Of a DNA stretch of 51,825 nucleotides, positions 27,259 through 37,251 are shown piece by piece. Under the pieces are notes generated by a model, which did no database searches, was not told where the DNA came from, and worked only from the letters and a program-made list of their open reading frames with translations. How positions within the stretch are numbered: the first letter of the stretch is position 1; each line of letters begins with the position of its first letter. The position numbers were made by a program, and so were the translations under genes. Source of the stretch: Acidobacteriaceae bacterium (GTDB taxonomy: Bacteria; Acidobacteriota; Terriglobia; Terriglobales; Acidobacteriaceae); NCBI GenBank assembly GCA_030041515.1, contig JASHNS010000076.1, forward strand, positions 1 through 51,825. Reading direction: 5' to 3'.

Positions 27259-27273
27259 TTTCGTTTACTTTCG
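27259..27273. promoter_or_regulatory. Candidate DeoR/AgaR operator
   Basis: TTTCGTTTACTTTCG contains two direct TTTCG units 5 bases apart, similar to the TTTC-rich AgaR boxes of enterobacteria as I recall them (12 of 14 core positions). It is 34 bases upstream of the GH36 start and in the divergent spacer toward the PfkB gene, a fitting place for local control by the AgaR-like protein. Confidence 0.4.
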
Positions 27274-27513
27274 CAGCACAGGACTCGAAGAACGAAGGGT
27301 AGCCTCTCCAAAACCAGGTGTCAAGGGATCTCCCGCAGCGGCAACGCCTTTGTTTGCAGATACTCTACGATATTCCATCGGGCTCTGCGCCGTTGCTCAG
27401 GGAGGCGAAGCAGCATCCATACATGGGCTGGATTGCTTCGGACTGGAAAACAATGGTAATAATGCGGAAGCCTTCGCCCGGCCAGATTCCGGGCGCAATT
27501 CAGGTGCAGATGC

Positions 27514-28476
27514 ATGTCCGAACGAGATGTCATTGTCGCCGGCGAGATCAATCTCGACCTCATCCTCTACGGCCTGCCTGCGGCGCTGCCCGTGGAGCGC
27601 GAGCTTCTGGCCTCAGGCTTTCGGATGACGCTGGGCAGTTCCTCGGCGATCCTGGCGCACAACCTTTCCGTGCTTGGGATACCCACAGGATTCGTAACCC
27701 GCGTGGGCGGCGACGAACTGGGCCGCATCGCGCTGGAGCGGCTGGCGGAGAGCCGCACCGATCTGTCGCAGGTGCTTCATGACGGCGGAGATTCGACCAC
27801 CGGCGTGACGGTGTTGCTTCAGCATGGGGAACAGCGGCGGATCCTCACCTACCCTGGGGTCATGTTTGAGTTGACGTGCGCCGATCTGGACCTGAATTAC
27901 CTGACGACGGCACGGCATTTTCATCTGTCGTCGCTTTTTTTGCAGCGTGGACTTCACGCCGGGCTGCCGGATCTTTTCCGCACGTTAAAGCAGCGCGGGA
28001 TGACTCTTTCTCTCGACACAAATGACGATCCCGAGGACCAGTGGGGCGGGGTGCTGGACGCGTTGTTACCGCTGGTCGATATCCTGCTGCCCAATGAGGA
28101 AGAGGCTGTGCGCATGACCGGGCACCGTTCGCCGGAAGCGGCGCTGGATGCCCTGTGCCGGCAGGTGCCGCTGGTCGCGATGAAGCGCGGCGCGGGGGGC
28201 GCGCTGATCGGGCGAGGCAACGAACGATTCTCCGCAGCGCCGGTCTGCGTGAGCCCGGTGGATACGATCGGCGCCGGGGACAGTTTCGATGCGGGCTTTC
28301 TGGCGGCATGGCTCCGGGGCGCCGACGCGGCGACGTGCGGACGAGCCGGCAATATTGCGGGAGCGCTGTCGACGCTTCGCCCAGGAGGAACCGAGGCTTT
28401 CCGCGACGCGGAGCTGCGAGAGAGTTTTCTGCGGAAGCAGGGCTTTCCCGGCGAAGGTCATGGGCAGGCCCCATGA
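27514..28476 (+). CDS. PfkB-family carbohydrate kinase
   Basis: 320 residues of the ribokinase fold. MSERDVIVAGEINLDLILYG opens the first strand, LGSSSAILAHNLSVLGIPTG and VTRVGGDELGRIALERL are sugar-binding blocks, and SPVDTIGAGDSFDAGFLAAW carries the anion hole and catalytic aspartate (GAGD). The substrate is not fixed by the motifs; tagatose-6-phosphate or a 2-keto-3-deoxy sugar would fit the context. It is divergent from the GH36 gene across 288 bases. The stop TGA is shared with a small frame that follows (ATGA). Confidence 0.9.
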   Translation: MSERDVIVAGEINLDLILYGLPAALPVERELLASGFRMTLGSSSAILAHNLSVLGIPTGFVTRVGGDELGRIALERLAESRTDLSQVLHDGGDSTTGVTVLLQHGEQRRILTYPGVMFELTCADLDLNYLTTARHFHLSSLFLQRGLHAGLPDLFRTLKQRGMTLSLDTNDDPEDQWGGVLDALLPLVDILLPNEEEAVRMTGHRSPEAALDALCRQVPLVAMKRGAGGALIGRGNERFSAAPVCVSPVDTIGAGDSFDAGFLAAWLRGADAATCGRAGNIAGALSTLRPGGTEAFRDAELRESFLRKQGFPGEGHGQAP

Positions 28477-28622
28477 GGCAAGCTGTTCCCCTCCGCCGGC
28501 TCATGCTGTGCGGCGTCTTCCGCGCCCGGTTATCCGTGGCTGGAATGGGCGGAGAAAGCCGATCCCGCGGAGAAAACTTCAACCCGCAGAAGGCCGGACG
28601 ATTCATTTCGCATTGCGTTTGA
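28473..28622 (+). CDS. Possible small protein of 49 residues (weak)
   Basis: An ATGA overlap with the PfkB-kinase stop opens a frame beginning MRQAVPLRRLMLCGVFRARL. I recognise no family. The composition is Arg-rich and lacks a clear signal peptide or motif, so it could be a chance frame. It is listed only because of the start/stop overlap and the otherwise empty 235-base spacer before the next gene. Confidence 0.2.
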   Translation: MRQAVPLRRLMLCGVFRARLSVAGMGGESRSRGENFNPQKAGRFISHCV

Positions 28623-28711
28623 CGCTTACGTTTTGTTACGCTGCGATTGATTCCTGGAAGTGAGATTTCCGGAGCCTGCGCTGGACAGCATGGAGCCGGA
28701 AAGGAGCCTGA

Positions 28712-29896
28712 GTGGTGGACCCCCTATCGTCTCTGCTGCACCTTCCGCCGTCGCAGAAGCTGGAACAAGGGGTGCGTTACACGCCGCAGGAAATTGCACA
28801 GCAACCGGAAACATGGGCTCACACGCTGCTCCAGCTTCAGGCGCGATCGCCTGAAATTCAGGAGTTTTTGAGGGCTGCGGGCCTGCGCGGTCCAAGGGAG
28901 CGGCGGCCGACTGTTTTTCTGGTGGGCGCGGGGACATCGGATTACATTGGGCAGTCGCTCCATCTTCTGCTCAAAGAGCAGTGGCAGTGCGAGGTTATGC
29001 CTGTGGCCAGCACCAGCCTGCTGCCCGACTTCGCCGAGTACCTGCAGCCGGGCGGGTCCCGTCTCTGGATATCATTTTCGCGATCGGGAGACAGCCCCGA
29101 GGGCGTTGCCGTTCTGGAACGAGCCCTGGAGGAGCAGCCGGAAATTTTTCATCTGGTGGTCACCTGCAATCCTTCCGGCAGGATTGCGCGAGCCGTTGCC
29201 GGGCAGGCGCGCAGTCTCACCCTGGTTCTCGACGACAGGACGAATGACCGTGGTTTGGCGATGACCAGTTCCTTCACCAATATGGTTCTCAGCGGGCAGT
29301 TTCTCGCCCATGCGTGGAATTCCGGCGAGTACGAGCCGATCGTGCGCAATCTGGCGGAAGCAGCGCGGCAGATATTGCCGGCAGCCGCAGGTCTGGCGGA
29401 GGAACTGGCGCGCGAGGATTTTGGCCGGGCGTTTTTCGTGGGATCGGGAGCGCTTGCCGGGGCGGCTATGGAAAGCGCGCTGAAGACGCTGGAACTGAGC
29501 GCGGGGCGAGTGCTGGCGATGGCGCAGTCCACGCTCGGCCTGCGCCACGGACCGATGGCCGCGCTCGATGGCGCAACGCTCTTCGCCGGACTGGTGTCGA
29601 CCGAGCCGCGGCGTCGCGCCTACGATTTGAATCTGCTGCGGGAGATCGGGAGCAAGCGCCTGGTGCGCACGCGTATTGCGATCGCCACCGATCGCGACGA
29701 CCTCGATTCGGCCGCCGATCGCGTGCTGGCACCTGAGTTCAGGCCGGCCATTCCCGACCTTTATCGGCCGCCACTGGATGTTCTGTTTGGGCAGTTGTTC
29801 GGGCTGTTTGCCTCGATTCGCTGCGGGTTGAAGCCGGACGATCCGAGTCCCAACGGGGCGATCAGCCGCGTCGTTCAGGCCATCGAGCACAGCTGA
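28712..29896 (+). CDS. agaS: AgaS-type SIS-domain sugar isomerase/deaminase
   Basis: 394 residues with a GTG start at 28712 (a second GTG follows), supported by AAAGGAG 5 bases upstream. Two SIS domains: FLVGAGTSDYIGQSLHLLLK with RLWISFSRSGDSPEGVAVLE, and AFFVGSGALAGAAMESALK with ELSAGRVLAMAQSTLGLRHG followed by PMAALDGATLF. This layout is that of AgaS (galactosamine-6-phosphate deaminase/isomerase) rather than GlmS, which has an extra glutaminase domain. Its place beside the PfkB kinase and the AgaR-like regulator supports amino-sugar catabolism. The phosphosugar substrate is an inference. Confidence 0.85.
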   Translation: MVDPLSSLLHLPPSQKLEQGVRYTPQEIAQQPETWAHTLLQLQARSPEIQEFLRAAGLRGPRERRPTVFLVGAGTSDYIGQSLHLLLKEQWQCEVMPVASTSLLPDFAEYLQPGGSRLWISFSRSGDSPEGVAVLERALEEQPEIFHLVVTCNPSGRIARAVAGQARSLTLVLDDRTNDRGLAMTSSFTNMVLSGQFLAHAWNSGEYEPIVRNLAEAARQILPAAAGLAEELAREDFGRAFFVGSGALAGAAMESALKTLELSAGRVLAMAQSTLGLRHGPMAALDGATLFAGLVSTEPRRRAYDLNLLREIGSKRLVRTRIAIATDRDDLDSAADRVLAPEFRPAIPDLYRPPLDVLFGQLFGLFASIRCGLKPDDPSPNGAISRVVQAIEHS

Positions 29897-30116
29897 GCGG
29901 ATGTGGCTGCTGAGGCGGGTGGAGCGCAGACCCGTTCCCGCTTCGGAATCGTCGAGGCTCGGCATCAGGCGCCTCCCGCCTTCGTCTCCAGCTCAACTTT
30001 CCGAACGCCGGTGCCGATGAAGCATTTTGAGGCACGCAGGCGATCGCGCCTGTTTCAGCGCAATGGGCTGAAGCGGAGGGGGTCGCACGTTTTGGCAGAC
30101 CCGGGGATCGCAGACG

Positions 30117-30485
30117 ATGAAAGTTCTGGTGGTGGACGACTCTCTCACCATGGTTCTGAGCCTGAAGACGACGCTGACGATGCATGGCTTTGAGGTGGAG
30201 ACAGCCGGCCACGGAGGGGAGGCGCTGGACAAGCTGCGCGCGGGGCTGCGGCCGGCGCTGATCCTGACCGATGTCAATATGCCGGTGATGGGGGGAATGG
30301 AGCTGATTCGGAGCGTGCGCTCGATGCCGGGCCTGAAGTTTGTGCCCATCCTGACGCTGACGACGGAGAGCGATGCGGGCAAGCGGAGCGAGGGGAAGAT
30401 CGCCGGGGCCACCGGATGGCTGGTGAAGCCGATCTCGGGAAACGACCTGGTTGCAGTTCTGCGGAAAGTGCTGCCGGGAGCCTAG
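30117..30485 (+). CDS. cheY: CheY-type single-domain response regulator
   Basis: 122 residues of receiver domain only. [16 protein letters not shown] gives the acidic pair D7/D8, [16 protein letters not shown] the phosphoacceptor D52, ILTLTTESD the Thr switch and [11 protein letters not shown] the lysine K104. There is no output domain, so it acts by binding a motor or effector. It is the first gene of the chemosensory operon, 4 bases before the receptor-CheZ-like gene. The second residue after the Asp pair and the TxK spacing match flagellar-type CheY proteins. Confidence 0.92.
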   Translation: MKVLVVDDSLTMVLSLKTTLTMHGFEVETAGHGGEALDKLRAGLRPALILTDVNMPVMGGMELIRSVRSMPGLKFVPILTLTTESDAGKRSEGKIAGATGWLVKPISGNDLVAVLRKVLPGA

Positions 30486-30489
30486 CGGG

Positions 30490-31836
30490 ATGAGATCAGA
30501 AGGCGGGGGAGCGCGCGCATTGGCCGGACGGAGCGGAACTTCGGTGGAGAGCGGGCGCGAAGGTGCGTTGCCGGCGGGGGCTCGCGGACATTTGAACCGA
30601 ATCCGCAGGCGAATGCTTTTCGAGTCACTGACCAGGGTCCTGCTGCTGGGAGGGTATGTTTGCTGGGTGTGGGAGATGAACGGGTCCGGCTTCTCCAGGA
30701 ACGAAGTTCGAGAGGGGATTTTGCTGCTTCTCCTTGTTTTGCTGCCTGGCGTCTTCTACAGGCTGAAGAATTATGGCGAGGCGCGGAAAGCCGTGGCCGA
30801 GATGTGGGCCATCACCCGGATGAGTTCCGGAGATGTAGCGCGCATCTTCAGCATGCGGAAGGTGCTGCAGCGGGAAGCGCGGGACTGCGGCCTGTTCACC
30901 GACCTGCTGCGCGAGCACATCGGGGACTCTCTGGCGGAATCGGAGCGCGAGGTGGTGGCCGCAGTGGAGGAGCTGGCGCGGCTGGTGGAGCAGGCGAATC
31001 ACCAGAAGGAACGAATCTCACAAAGCGTGAGAAGCAGCCGGGACCTGACCGACAGCACACGGGAGCAAAGCGAACAGAATAAGGGAGTCATTGCGGGGAT
31101 CGCAGAGCAGTTCCTGCAACAGAACGAGCAGATGCGGGCGAACTTCGCGCGCGTTGCGAATCTCTCGGCGGAGGTCTGTTCGCTGACACCGCTGATCGGG
31201 GTCATTGCCTCGATCGCACAGCAGACGCAGCTTCTTGCCCTGAACGCAGGGATCGAGGCGGCACGCGCGGGCGAGGCGGGGCGCGGGTTTTCCGTCGTGG
31301 CCGCCGAGGTACGGCGGCTGGCCGCCCGCTCCACCGAGGCTGCCGCCGAAATTTCGCAGAAGATCGGGTCAACCTGCGCCAGCGTGGCCACCGAGGTGCA
31401 GAGGGCGAAGGCTTCGCTTGCCAAGCTTGAGACGCAGGCTTCCATCAGCAAGGTTGTTGCGGGGCTGAACGCGATGCAGGAGGAATTCTCAAAGAACGGG
31501 GAGCTGCTGCTGGCGGTGATTTCCGAAGTCGAGGCAAACTATGGGGCGACGGTGACGCGGCTCTCCGAGGCGATGGGGCACATTCAGTTTCAGGATGTGA
31601 TGCGGCAGAGGATGGGTCACGTGCAGGACGCGCTGCGCGAGCTGCACGATCAGGTGCTGGTGCTGGCTGAAAAGCCGGACGATGCCGGATGGGACGGCCA
31701 TCTGGAGCGAACCTTCAGGAGCATGCTGGACGCGCAGATGAGCCAGTACCGGATGGCCAGCCAGACGGCGACGCATGTGGCTGTGGCAGGCGGAGCCGGA
31801 CCGCATCCGGGCATCGCGGCGATCGAGCTGTTCTGA
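30490..31836 (+). CDS. Membrane MCP-like protein with C-terminal CheZ-like phosphatase motif
   Basis: 448 residues from the ATG at 30490. After a polar N-terminal stretch there are two membrane helices (about 46-62 and 74-90) joined by a very short loop, so there is no real extracellular sensor. The cytoplasmic coiled coil holds the MCP tip [20 protein letters not shown] followed by [20 protein letters not shown]. Toward the end, [20 protein letters not shown] carries D369xxxQ373 in the same FQD-x3-Q setting as the catalytic helix of E. coli CheZ (FQDLTGQ). It could therefore bind CheA/CheW and also dephosphorylate CheY-P, whose gene is 4 bases upstream. CheZ identity is inference from the motif. 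Confidence 0.8.
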   Translation: MRSEGGGARALAGRSGTSVESGREGALPAGARGHLNRIRRRMLFESLTRVLLLGGYVCWVWEMNGSGFSRNEVREGILLLLLVLLPGVFYRLKNYGEARKAVAEMWAITRMSSGDVARIFSMRKVLQREARDCGLFTDLLREHIGDSLAESEREVVAAVEELARLVEQANHQKERISQSVRSSRDLTDSTREQSEQNKGVIAGIAEQFLQQNEQMRANFARVANLSAEVCSLTPLIGVIASIAQQTQLLALNAGIEAARAGEAGRGFSVVAAEVRRLAARSTEAAAEISQKIGSTCASVATEVQRAKASLAKLETQASISKVVAGLNAMQEEFSKNGELLLAVISEVEANYGATVTRLSEAMGHIQFQDVMRQRMGHVQDALRELHDQVLVLAEKPDDAGWDGHLERTFRSMLDAQMSQYRMASQTATHVAVAGGAGPHPGIAAIELF

Positions 31837-32000
31837 ACAGCATTGCGCGCGCCGAGATGGTGGGCGATTCCCTCCGGAGTTTGCCTTTGGTTTCGACAAA
31901 CGCACTTCTTCACCGCCTTTCTGCATGAACTCGATGCAGATTGTGCCGATGAAACCAATAAAGGGCGCCTCGCCAGCGCGGCGCGACGCAGACAGATAAC

Positions 32001-32303
32001 GTGGCCATCCTCCTGAACCCGGAAGACGATACGTGCCAGATTGCTCTGGAAGGAGCGCTGGACATTGGAGCCGCAGCGGAACTGAAGGCGGCTCTTATGG
32101 AAGCGCTGGGCCGTGGACGGCCGGTGCGCGTTTCTCTGGAGGCGCTGACGGATCTCGATATCACGACCTTTCAGCTGCTTTGGACGGCGCGGCGCGACGC
32201 GGAGGCAGCCGGCGTGCCGCTGACGCTGGTGGGGCCTCTGCAGGATTCCGTCCGTCAGACGCTGGCGGATCTGGGCCTGTGTGAAGTTCTCATCAGGGAG
32301 TGA
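32001..32303 (+). CDS. STAS-domain protein of the chemosensory operon
   Basis: 100 residues with a GTG start at 32001. The sequence CQIALEGALDIGAAAELKAA and VSLEALTDLDITTFQLLWTA is the STAS fold known from anti-sigma factor antagonists. The usual phospho-acceptor serine (DSSG) is replaced by DITT. Such small STAS proteins are found in many alternative chemosensory operons, possibly linking the CheA array to another partner. It follows the MCP-CheZ-like gene by 164 bases and precedes cheA by 10. No clear Shine-Dalgarno sequence was seen, so an alternative start is possible. Confidence 0.85.
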   Translation: MAILLNPEDDTCQIALEGALDIGAAAELKAALMEALGRGRPVRVSLEALTDLDITTFQLLWTARRDAEAAGVPLTLVGPLQDSVRQTLADLGLCEVLIRE

Positions 32304-32313
32304 ATGGGAGCCA

Positions 32314-34320
32314 ATGATGACTTCGCCGCCGCCCGTCACCCCTGAGATGCTGCAGCAAAGCTTCCGCGAAGAAGCGAAGGAGATCCTTTCCGAACTCGAA
32401 TGTGCCCTGCTGGAGCTGCACAAATGCGGAGGCAGCCCGGAACTGGTGAGCGGCATCTTCCGCGGCCTGCACACGCTGAAGGGATCGGGCTCGATGTTCG
32501 GCTTCGATCGGCTGGCGGCCTTCACGCACGATCTGGAGAGCGCATTCGACAAGGTGCGCAATGGCGTCCTGCCGGCAAGTCCCGAACTGATCGACGGGAC
32601 ACTTTCAGCGCTCGACCAGATTGCCGCCATGCTGGACGGCGATGGCTCATCGGCGGATGCTTCGGTTTGCTCCGGTATTCTGGCGAACCTTCAGCAACTT
32701 CCGAGTGCGGGTTTGGCTCCGGCGGGGGAGAAGAAGCAGGCCTCCGCCGGCCCGGACAGGAGCGACGGGCCGGTGCGGTCATGGCGCATTCGTTTTACTC
32801 CCGGAGCCGAATTGATGCGATGCGGGGCCAATCCCCTTCTGCTGCTGCGCGAACTCTGCGCGCTGGGGACGGCGCGGACAGGCGCTCGTCTCGACGCCCT
32901 ACCATCGTTGCGGGAGATCGATCCGGAACGATGCTACGTGTTCTGGGAGGTCGGGATCGAGACCGCCGCCGGCGCCGAGGCGATTCGCGATGTCTTTCTC
33001 TTCGTCGAAGATGTCTGCGACCTCACGATTGAGCGGGACGCGCCAGCGTCTGTACCGCGAGGGGCCGCCGCGCAGGGCCTGATGGACCAGCGGGCGGCAC
33101 GGGTTGGCCGCCGCGCTACCGATCGGCCCGATTCGACGTCGACGCTCCGCATTCCCGCCGCGCGCCTGGATCAGCTGGTGGGACTGGTGGGCGAGCTGGT
33201 CACAGTGCAGGCGCGGCTCAGCGAGTTATCGTCCCGTCGCGGCGATCCGGAGATCGCTCAGACAGCGGAGGAGATTGAAAGGTTGAGCTCGGCGCTGCGC
33301 GAAAGCTCGATGAACCTCCGCATGATGCCGATCCGGGGCACCTTTGAGCGTTTTCGCCGGCTGGTCCACGATCTGACAAAGGACCTGGACAAGCCAGTGG
33401 ATCTGGTGGTCGAAGGCGCCGACACGGAACTCGATAAGGCAGTGATCGATCAACTGGGGGATCCCCTGATGCACCTGATCCGGAACAGCATGGATCACGG
33501 GATTGAGTCAGCGGAGGCGCGAGCGGCGCAGGGCAAGCCGGCGGCGGGGACCATCCGGCTGGCTGCGCGCCACGCGGGTGCCACGATGCTGATCGAGGTG
33601 TCCGACGATGGCGCTGGAATCGACTGCAAAGCAGTTCGGGAAAAAGCGGTGGAACGGGGATTGACGACGGCCGATGCCGAGCTGACCGAGCGGGAAATCT
33701 TCGCGCTGCTCTTCGAGCCGGGATTTTCGACGGCGCGAACGGTGACCGATCTCTCCGGGCGGGGAGTGGGACTGGATGTGGTCCGCCGGACGGTGGAGAG
33801 CCTGCGGGGAACCATCGAGATCCGCAGCGAGCGCGGCCGTGGAACCACGATCGCGCTGCGGCTGCCGCTCACCCTGGCCATTCTCGACGGCCTGCTGGTG
33901 GAGGTGGGAGAAGGGCGCTACGTTCTGCCCCTGGGAGTGACGCTGGAATGTGTGGAACTGGAGCGCGCGCAGGCAGAACGCGCGGCCGGGCACATGGCTG
34001 AGGTGCGAGGCGAGATGGTGCCGTACATCCGGCTGCGCGACCACTTCGGCGTGGCCGGTGTCCGGCCGAAGCGCGAGCAGATCATGGTGATCGAGTGCGA
34101 CCTGGGGCGATGCGGGCTGATGGTGGACCGGGTGCTGGGCAACTGCCAGACGGTGATCCGGAGCCTGGGGAAACTCTACCGCGATGTGCAGGGAGTTTCC
34201 GGGGCAACGGTGCTGGGGGATGGCACGGTGGCCCTGATTCTGGATCCGCCGCGGCTGGTGCAGGAGGCGATGCGAGCCACCACGCGCAGTCGGCGGGCGG
34301 ACCCCGCAGCCGCGCCGTGA
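32314..34320 (+). CDS. cheA: Chemotaxis histidine kinase CheA
   Basis: 668 residues from the ATG at 32314 (GGGAG upstream). Domains in order: HPt with [20 protein letters not shown] (H53, P1); a P2-like section (about 150-265: [20 protein letters not shown]); the dimerisation P3 helices with [20 protein letters not shown]; the kinase domain with [20 protein letters not shown] (N box) and [18 protein letters not shown] (G1); [20 protein letters not shown] (G2); and the CheW-like P5 with [20 protein letters not shown]. It phosphorylates CheY and CheB. Its place between the STAS gene and the HAMP-array receptor identifies it as the kinase of this cluster. Confidence 0.97.
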   Translation: MMTSPPPVTPEMLQQSFREEAKEILSELECALLELHKCGGSPELVSGIFRGLHTLKGSGSMFGFDRLAAFTHDLESAFDKVRNGVLPASPELIDGTLSALDQIAAMLDGDGSSADASVCSGILANLQQLPSAGLAPAGEKKQASAGPDRSDGPVRSWRIRFTPGAELMRCGANPLLLLRELCALGTARTGARLDALPSLREIDPERCYVFWEVGIETAAGAEAIRDVFLFVEDVCDLTIERDAPASVPRGAAAQGLMDQRAARVGRRATDRPDSTSTLRIPAARLDQLVGLVGELVTVQARLSELSSRRGDPEIAQTAEEIERLSSALRESSMNLRMMPIRGTFERFRRLVHDLTKDLDKPVDLVVEGADTELDKAVIDQLGDPLMHLIRNSMDHGIESAEARAAQGKPAAGTIRLAARHAGATMLIEVSDDGAGIDCKAVREKAVERGLTTADAELTEREIFALLFEPGFSTARTVTDLSGRGVGLDVVRRTVESLRGTIEIRSERGRGTTIALRLPLTLAILDGLLVEVGEGRYVLPLGVTLECVELERAQAERAAGHMAEVRGEMVPYIRLRDHFGVAGVRPKREQIMVIECDLGRCGLMVDRVLGNCQTVIRSLGKLYRDVQGVSGATVLGDGTVALILDPPRLVQEAMRATTRSRRADPAAAP

Positions 34321-34426
34321 GGCATGCGGGGAAGAGGTGCGGGAGTACGTGGGCGGTGAAAACGTGCGGCTGCTGCGCAGCGGCAATACGCCGATAACAG
34401 AAAACAGAGGGAGAGGGAGAAAGGAC

Positions 34427-36643
34427 ATGCCGAGCAAAGGGGATACGAGGAACGGACGGTTCGAGCAGGGGCGCGCGAGCCGCAAAGTACCGGGAGGGGC
34501 GCGCCAGGGATCCGGCGAGATGCTGCGCGTCTCGGAAGAGATTGAGCGTCTGGTTGAGGCTTCGCGGGAGGGACGGCTGGACGAGCGCGGGCGCGTGGAG
34601 GAGTTCAGCGGCACGTACCGGGAGATGGTCGAGGGGATCAACACGATGCTGGACGCCATCCTGCTGCCGATCGGCGAAGGCAACCGGATCCTGGAGCAGA
34701 TCTCCGGGGGCAAGATCGATGAGCTGATCGCGCAAACCTACCAGGGCGATCACGAGAAGATGAAGATCGCGGTGAACAACGTCGCCCAGGTTTTGCAGGG
34801 GCTGCACAGGGAGCTGGATCGGCTGACGGATGCATCGCGGGCGGGCCAGCTGTCGGAGCGCGGCAGGCCGGAGCAATTCCAGGGAGCCTACGCCGAGATC
34901 GTGCGCGGCGTGAACGTCATGCTGGACGCCATCCTGCTGCCGATCGGTGAAGGCAACCGGATCCTGGCGCAAATCTCCGGGGGCAAGATCGATGAGCTGA
35001 TCGCTCAGACCTACCAAGGCGATCACGAGAAGATGAAGATCGCGGTGAACAATGTCGCCCAGGTTTTGCAGGGGCTGCACAGGGAGCTGGATCGGCTGAC
35101 GGATGCATCGCGGGCGGGCCAGCTGTCGGAGCGCGGCAGGCCGGAGCAATTCCAGGGAGCCTACGCCGAGATCGTGCGCGGCGTGAACGTCATGCTCGAC
35201 GCCATCCTGCTGCCGATCGGCGAAGGCAACCGCATTCTGGCCCAGATCTCAGCCGGCAAGGTCGACGAACTGATCGCTCAGACCTATCAGGGCGATCACG
35301 AAAAGATGAAGGTTGCCGTCAACAACGTGGCTCTGGTTTTGCAGGCCCTGCACAAGGAGCTGGACCGCCTGATTGAGGCCTCGCGTCTGGGGCAGCTCTC
35401 CCAGCGGGGACGGGCGGAGCAGTTTCAGGGAGCCTATGGCGAGATCGTGCGGGGCATCAACGGCATGCTGGATGCGGTCATTCAGCCGCTGAACGTGTCG
35501 GCGCAGTACGTGGACCGGATCAGCAAGGGCGATACGCCGCCTGTGATCACGGACAGCTATAACGGCGACTTCAATACGATCAAGAACAACCTGAACGCGC
35601 TGATCCAGGCAATGAACCAGATCACCGAGGCGGCGGAGAAGATCGCGGGCGGCGACCTGACCGTGGAGGTGGTCCCGCGCTCCCAGCAGGACAAACTGAT
35701 GCACGCCCTGTCGGGGATGGTGGGCGCGCTGACGCAGACGGTGAGCGATATCCGCAGCATCGCCGGCGAGGTAGCCTCGGCCAGCCAGTCGATTTCAACG
35801 GCATCCGTGCAGGTGTCGAAAGGCGCCAGTTCGCAGGCGGCGGCGGCGGAGGAAGCGTCGTCCTCGATGGAGGAGATGGTCTCCAACATCCGGCAGAACG
35901 CCGACAACGCGCAGCAGACGGACAAGATCGCCAACAAGAGCGCGCTGGATGCGCAGGAGAGCGGGAAGTCGGTGCTGGAGGCGGTGGCAGCGATGAAGGA
36001 AATTGCGGACAAAATCTCCATCATCGAAGAGATCGCGCGGCAGACGAATCTTCTGGCGTTGAACGCGGCCATTGAGGCAGCCCGGGCCGGCGAGCACGGC
36101 AAGGGCTTCGCGGTGGTCGCGGCCGAGGTGCGCAAGCTGGCCGAACGCAGCCAGAGAGCGGCAGGAGAGATCAACCAGCTTTCCGCGACGACCCTGCGCG
36201 TCTCGGAAAAATCGGGGGAGATGCTGGAGAAGCTGGTGCCCGACATCCAGCGCACGGCGGAGCTGGTGCAGGAGATCTCGGCGGCCAGCAAGGAGCAGGA
36301 TACCGGGGCGGAGCAGATCAACAAGGCGCTGCAGCAGCTGGAGCAGGTGATCCAGCAGAATGCATCGGCCGCGGAGGAAATGGCCTCGACCACCGAGGAA
36401 CTGACCGGGCAGTCGGAGCAACTGGTCAGCTCGCTGGAGTTCTTCCGCATCCGGGGCGAGAGCGGGCGGGGCGGCAAGGCCCGACCGGCGGCGCGGCCGG
36501 AGAGTAAGCCCCTGGCGGCGGCAGAGCCGAGGCAAAACAGCGGCGGCGCCGCACTGAAGGAGAAGGTGCTGGCGAAAGCCGGCGTGAATCTGCGCCTGGA
36601 TGAGAAGCACGATGCGCTGGATGGGGAGTTCGAGCGCTACTGA
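34427..36643 (+). CDS. Soluble chemoreceptor with tandem HAMP array
   Basis: 738 residues from the ATG at 34427. No signal peptide or membrane helix is seen, so it is cytoplasmic. An array of four 91-residue units covers about residues 38-402; each unit has two HAMP-like halves (such as [20 protein letters not shown] and [20 protein letters not shown]). Two of the repeats are almost identical at DNA level. A more diverged HAMP section follows ([20 protein letters not shown]). The MCP signalling hairpin has [20 protein letters not shown], then [20 protein letters not shown]. The C-terminus ends in EFERY, which fits the x-[FW]-x-x-[FWY] docking pentapeptide for CheR/CheB. Poly-HAMP soluble receptors are known; the signal sensed here is unknown. 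Confidence 0.95.
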   Translation: MPSKGDTRNGRFEQGRASRKVPGGARQGSGEMLRVSEEIERLVEASREGRLDERGRVEEFSGTYREMVEGINTMLDAILLPIGEGNRILEQISGGKIDELIAQTYQGDHEKMKIAVNNVAQVLQGLHRELDRLTDASRAGQLSERGRPEQFQGAYAEIVRGVNVMLDAILLPIGEGNRILAQISGGKIDELIAQTYQGDHEKMKIAVNNVAQVLQGLHRELDRLTDASRAGQLSERGRPEQFQGAYAEIVRGVNVMLDAILLPIGEGNRILAQISAGKVDELIAQTYQGDHEKMKVAVNNVALVLQALHKELDRLIEASRLGQLSQRGRAEQFQGAYGEIVRGINGMLDAVIQPLNVSAQYVDRISKGDTPPVITDSYNGDFNTIKNNLNALIQAMNQITEAAEKIAGGDLTVEVVPRSQQDKLMHALSGMVGALTQTVSDIRSIAGEVASASQSISTASVQVSKGASSQAAAAEEASSSMEEMVSNIRQNADNAQQTDKIANKSALDAQESGKSVLEAVAAMKEIADKISIIEEIARQTNLLALNAAIEAARAGEHGKGFAVVAAEVRKLAERSQRAAGEINQLSATTLRVSEKSGEMLEKLVPDIQRTAELVQEISAASKEQDTGAEQINKALQQLEQVIQQNASAAEEMASTTEELTGQSEQLVSSLEFFRIRGESGRGGKARPAARPESKPLAAAEPRQNSGGAALKEKVLAKAGVNLRLDEKHDALDGEFERY
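34658..35203 (+). repeat. Recent 273-bp tandem duplication within the HAMP array
   Basis: The segment 34658-34930 is repeated at 34931-35203 with about eight differences by eye, most at third codon positions. ATCCTGCTGCCGATCGG starts each block. A third, more diverged block starts at 35204 and a fourth at 35477 at the same 273-base spacing (91 codons), showing older expansion by unequal recombination. Confidence 0.9.
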
Positions 36644-36726
36644 GCCGGGGCGACCAGAGAGCCTGGGCCGCAGTGGATGCGGCCCCGCTTTCCGAAAATG
36701 AACGGACTGAAGAGAAGGAGCACGGA

Positions 36727-37239
36727 ATGAGCGCGAGCGAGATTCGAGAGGCGGGACAATACCTGACCTTCCGGCTGGGGCAGGAGATATTCGCAATTGA
36801 GGTGGCGAAGGTGCGGGAGGTGCTGGACCTGGCGCCGATCACGGCGATTCCGCGGACGCCGGAATTCATGAGCGGGGTGATCAACCTGCGCGGCAGCGTG
36901 GTGCCGGTCGTGGATCTGAGGCTGTGCTTCGAGATGGCGAAAACGGAGAACACGCGGAACACGTGCATTGTGGTGGTGGAAGTGCTGCTGGACAATGACT
37001 CGATTGTGATTGGGGCGCTGGCCGATTCGGTCGAGGAGGTCATCGATCTGGAGCCGGAGCAGATTCAGCCGCCACCGCGGATCGGAACGCGGATTCGCAC
37101 CGACTTCATTCGCGGGATGGGCAAGCGGGAGACGCAGTTCATCATGATTCTCGACATCGACCGGGTATTTTCGGCGGAGGATCTTGCGATGGCTCGGGGG
37201 CAGGAGCCGGAGAAGGTGCAGGCGGAAGCTGCGGCCTGA
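36727..37239 (+). CDS. cheW: CheW coupling protein
   Basis: 170 residues from the ATG at 36727, with GAAGGAG about 6 bases upstream; an in-frame upstream start at 36673 is less likely. The two SH3-like subdomains show YLTFRLGQEIFAIEVAKVRE, TAIPRTPEFMSGVINLRGSV with VPVVDLRLCFEM, and GALADSVEEVIDLEPEQIQP. A short acidic/Ala tail follows. CheW joins receptor tips to CheA. It sits between the HAMP-array receptor and cheR. Confidence 0.96.
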   Translation: MSASEIREAGQYLTFRLGQEIFAIEVAKVREVLDLAPITAIPRTPEFMSGVINLRGSVVPVVDLRLCFEMAKTENTRNTCIVVVEVLLDNDSIVIGALADSVEEVIDLEPEQIQPPPRIGTRIRTDFIRGMGKRETQFIMILDIDRVFSAEDLAMARGQEPEKVQAEAAA

Positions 37240-37251
37240 GAAGGAGCCGAC

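Noticed and set aside
27226-27513. Possible leader gene or riboswitch between the divergent sugar genes
   Set aside because: Apart from the TTTCG repeat no conserved fold, terminator or reading frame with a start signal was seen.
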